Of a DNA stretch of 45,842 nt, positions 44,421-45,842 are shown piece by piece. A program made the translations under genes and the position numbers. Location: NCBI RefSeq assembly GCF_001642475.1, contig NW_019174105.1, positions 1 to 45,842 of the forward strand, given 5' to 3'. Numbering within the stretch: position 1 is the stretch's first letter; each line of letters starts with the position of its first letter. Below the pieces are notes generated by a model. That model did not search any database and was not told where the DNA came from. It saw only the letters and a program-made list of their open reading frames with translations. The stretch comes from Fonsecaea monophora. Its lineage: Eukaryota; Ascomycota; Eurotiomycetes; Chaetothyriales; Herpotrichiellaceae.

Positions 44421-45161
44421 ATGTTCACTGGCCTCGTCGAAACGCTCGGCACCGTCAGTGCGCTGGTGGCACTCGACCCCTCGACATCGGGCGGCAACGG
44501 CACCTCGCTGACCATCTCGGACTGCGCGACCATCCTCACGGACGCGGCGCTGGGCGACTCGATCTGCGTCAATGGCACGTGCCTGACGGTGACGGAGCTC
44601 GAGCCCTCGCAGCCGCCGTACAGCTCGTTCAAGGTCGGGGTGGCACCCGAGACGCTGCGGCGCACCAACCTGGGCTCGCTGAAGGAGGGGAGCAAAGTCA
44701 ACCTGGAGCGGGCGGTGAGCGCAGCCACACGCATGGGCGGCCACTTCGTGCAGGGCCACGTCGACACGGTGGCGTTGATCGCGAGCGTGACGCCCGACGG
44801 CAACGCCCTGACCTTCCGCCTGGCCCCGCGCGACCGCGCCGTGCTGCGCTACGTTGTGGAAAAGGGATACATCACCCTCGACGGCGCGAGTTTGACCATC
44901 ACTAAAGTCAACGACGCCGACGGTTGGTTCGAGGTCATGTTGATCGCGTACACGCAGGAGCGGGTCGTCATGGCGGCCAAGCAGCGCGGCGACGAGGTCA
45001 ACGTCGAGATCGACATTGTCGGCAAGCTGGTCGAGAAGAGCGTCGTCGGGTACCTCGAGGGTGCTGCGGGCGGAGAACAGGGCGGCGCCCCGGCCATGCT
45101 GGAGAAGATTGTGGGCCGATTGGTGGAGGAGAAGTTGAAGATCGTACAACAGCAGCGGTAG
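44421..45161 (+). CDS. RIB5: Riboflavin synthase, alpha-chain type (246 aa, intronless)
   Basis: Catalyses the last step of riboflavin synthesis: two 6,7-dimethyl-8-ribityllumazine molecules give one riboflavin and one pyrimidinedione. The protein opens with the near-invariant MFTGLVE and consists of two lumazine-binding barrels, about 1-105 and 106-208. The first contains DSICVNGTCLTV and APETLRRTNLG. The second has the same pattern: MGGHFVQGHVDT, KGYITLDGASLTI and then FEVMLIAYTQER. The C-terminal helix (MLEKIVGRLVEEKLKIV) would form the trimer contact; a short Gly/Ala-rich insert precedes it. Length is close to the yeast and bacterial enzymes. Codons favour G/C at the third position, leaving a long but meaningless open frame on the opposite strand. 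The start follows a pyrimidine-rich leader. Confidence 0.96.
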   Translation: MFTGLVETLGTVSALVALDPSTSGGNGTSLTISDCATILTDAALGDSICVNGTCLTVTELEPSQPPYSSFKVGVAPETLRRTNLGSLKEGSKVNLERAVSAATRMGGHFVQGHVDTVALIASVTPDGNALTFRLAPRDRAVLRYVVEKGYITLDGASLTITKVNDADGWFEVMLIAYTQERVVMAAKQRGDEVNVEIDIVGKLVEKSVVGYLEGAAGGEQGGAPAMLEKIVGRLVEEKLKIVQQQR

Positions 45162-45842
45162 GAGCTGGCCATGTATGAGATTTTCATGGAGCAGTTGAGT
45201 CCGAGTCCGAGGCCTCGGACTCAATCGCCTACCCAACGATAAAGAATGGGAAGGGTGTCTGTGTCTTATTGTCCGCCAACATTCAAAACCCTCAGCGGCG
45301 CTAATAGCAAAAGACTGATCAACACACCGTTTTTAACAGCGCAAGACAATAAGAACCCCTTTTGCCCGAGCATGTGATTGACGATGGCTCTACTTGTTAC
45401 CCGCTTCGGCACCCGGTGTCTTCTCTCCGCTTGAGGGGATTTTACTCGGGGCCACCACATATTCGACGGTCAACGAATCGAACGATCAAATACCCCGGTA
45501 CGTGGAACAAGTTTGATACGTGCATGCATGATATTACTTCCTTCTCAGGCACGTCCCATGTTGTGTGTGTGTGACAGGAAGCGCGAGAAAGGAAAGGGGG
45601 GGGGGGGGAAAAAAGGAGATTGTTTGGGGGGGTGCTGTGTTAGGTTGGATTTTGGTTTCAAAGGTCCGGCTTTTTGTGGAGTTGTGGTCGTGTTTTGGAC
45701 CGTAGAACGAAGTGTGATGAGTGCAGTTGACGCCGGTTTGCCCAAAGGCAGTCTGTGCCGCTGTCAATGCCAGGAGAGCGAAGGAAACAAACATGATGAA
45801 ATAGCTCCAATGAGTGTCGTAGATGCTTTTTGTCTCTGATCA
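45162..45842. other. Downstream region of riboflavin synthase to window end
   Basis: No firm gene is seen. It holds a homopolymer block (G13 at 45596-45608 followed by A6) and a minus-strand open frame with a signal-peptide-like start, listed separately. Confidence 0.45.
45534..45794 (-). CDS. Candidate secreted small protein or first exon (86 codons, weak)
   Basis: On the minus strand an ATG at about 45794 starts a good signal peptide (MFVSFALLALTAAQTAFGQT). A short polar stretch follows (GVNCTHHTSFYGPKH), and then the frame runs through the homopolymer block as poly-Pro to a stop at 45534. The first 30-40 codons look biological, the rest does not; it may be exon 1 of a secreted protein, with the poly-C tract lying in an intron. 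I could not find a convincing second exon before riboflavin synthase. Chance is a real alternative. Confidence 0.25.
   Translation of the reverse strand: MFVSFALLALTAAQTAFGQTGVNCTHHTSFYGPKHDHNSTKSRTFETKIQPNTAPPQTISFFPPPPLSFLALPVTHTQHGTCLRRK

Noticed and set aside
44343..45236. Long open frame (297 codons) on the strand opposite riboflavin synthase
   Set aside because: It is antisense to a certain gene and is explained by G/C-ending codons; its translation is His/Arg/Val-rich low complexity without a domain.

Overview
This window is nuclear DNA from a filamentous ascomycete (Pezizomycotina). The evidence is short introns (about 55-180 bp) with CTGAC/CTAAC branch points, three Zn2Cys6 regulators, pyrimidine-rich promoters, and fungal families such as DUF6536, Ish1 repeats, a PHO84-type transporter and a type I metacaspase. 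The class is not certain; a Eurotiomycete of the Chaetothyriales kind would fit. I see no CRISPR array, operon, transposon or tRNA. Fifteen protein-coding genes are supported. Most models were joined across introns by matching reading phase and splice sites, and every model gives a whole number of codons. One further candidate is weak.

Layout. 0.6-7.2 kb: two convergent Zn2Cys6 transcription factors. 7.2-14.0 kb: a 6.7 kb stretch with no gene I can support, holding clusters of short TACCTA/TAGGTA motifs. 14.0-15.8 kb: an MFS transporter. 16.8-18.9 kb: a seven-exon, probably mitochondrial, family III CoA-transferase. 19.8-22.2 kb: a third Zn2Cys6 factor, resembling the cutinase/fatty-acid regulators (CTF1/FarA type), with a GC-AG intron. 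22.2-23.1 kb: microsatellite-rich DNA. 23.1-24.9 kb (minus): a metacaspase without a prodomain. 25.8-28.0 kb (minus): a single-pass membrane protein of unknown function. 28.6-29.6 kb (plus): a nuclear-looking conserved protein. 30.0-30.5 kb (minus): a small mitochondrial-type protein. 31.5-33.1 kb (plus): a seven-repeat Ish1/Msc1 protein with two perfect CRE sites upstream. 33.4-34.2 kb (minus): a Dap1/MAPR haem protein. 34.9-37.3 kb (minus): a DUF6536 membrane protein. 37.9-40.2 kb (minus): a PHO84-like phosphate transporter. 41.1-43.2 kb (plus): a protein with a fungal NLR/STAND-type N-terminal domain but no NTPase. 44.4-45.2 kb (plus): riboflavin synthase.

The region is mostly a mix of housekeeping genes (riboflavin synthase, Dap1, phosphate uptake, metacaspase) and regulators. 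It does not look like a biosynthetic cluster: there is no polyketide synthase, NRPS or P450. The only neighbours with a plausible shared role are the CoA-transferase and the CTF1-like regulator just downstream (acyl-CoA or organic-acid metabolism); that link is inference. The items most worth a second look are the STAND-N-domain protein, the CRE pair upstream of the Ish1 gene, the prodomain-less metacaspase with an A14 leader, the GC-AG intron, and the 6.7 kb gene-free stretch.
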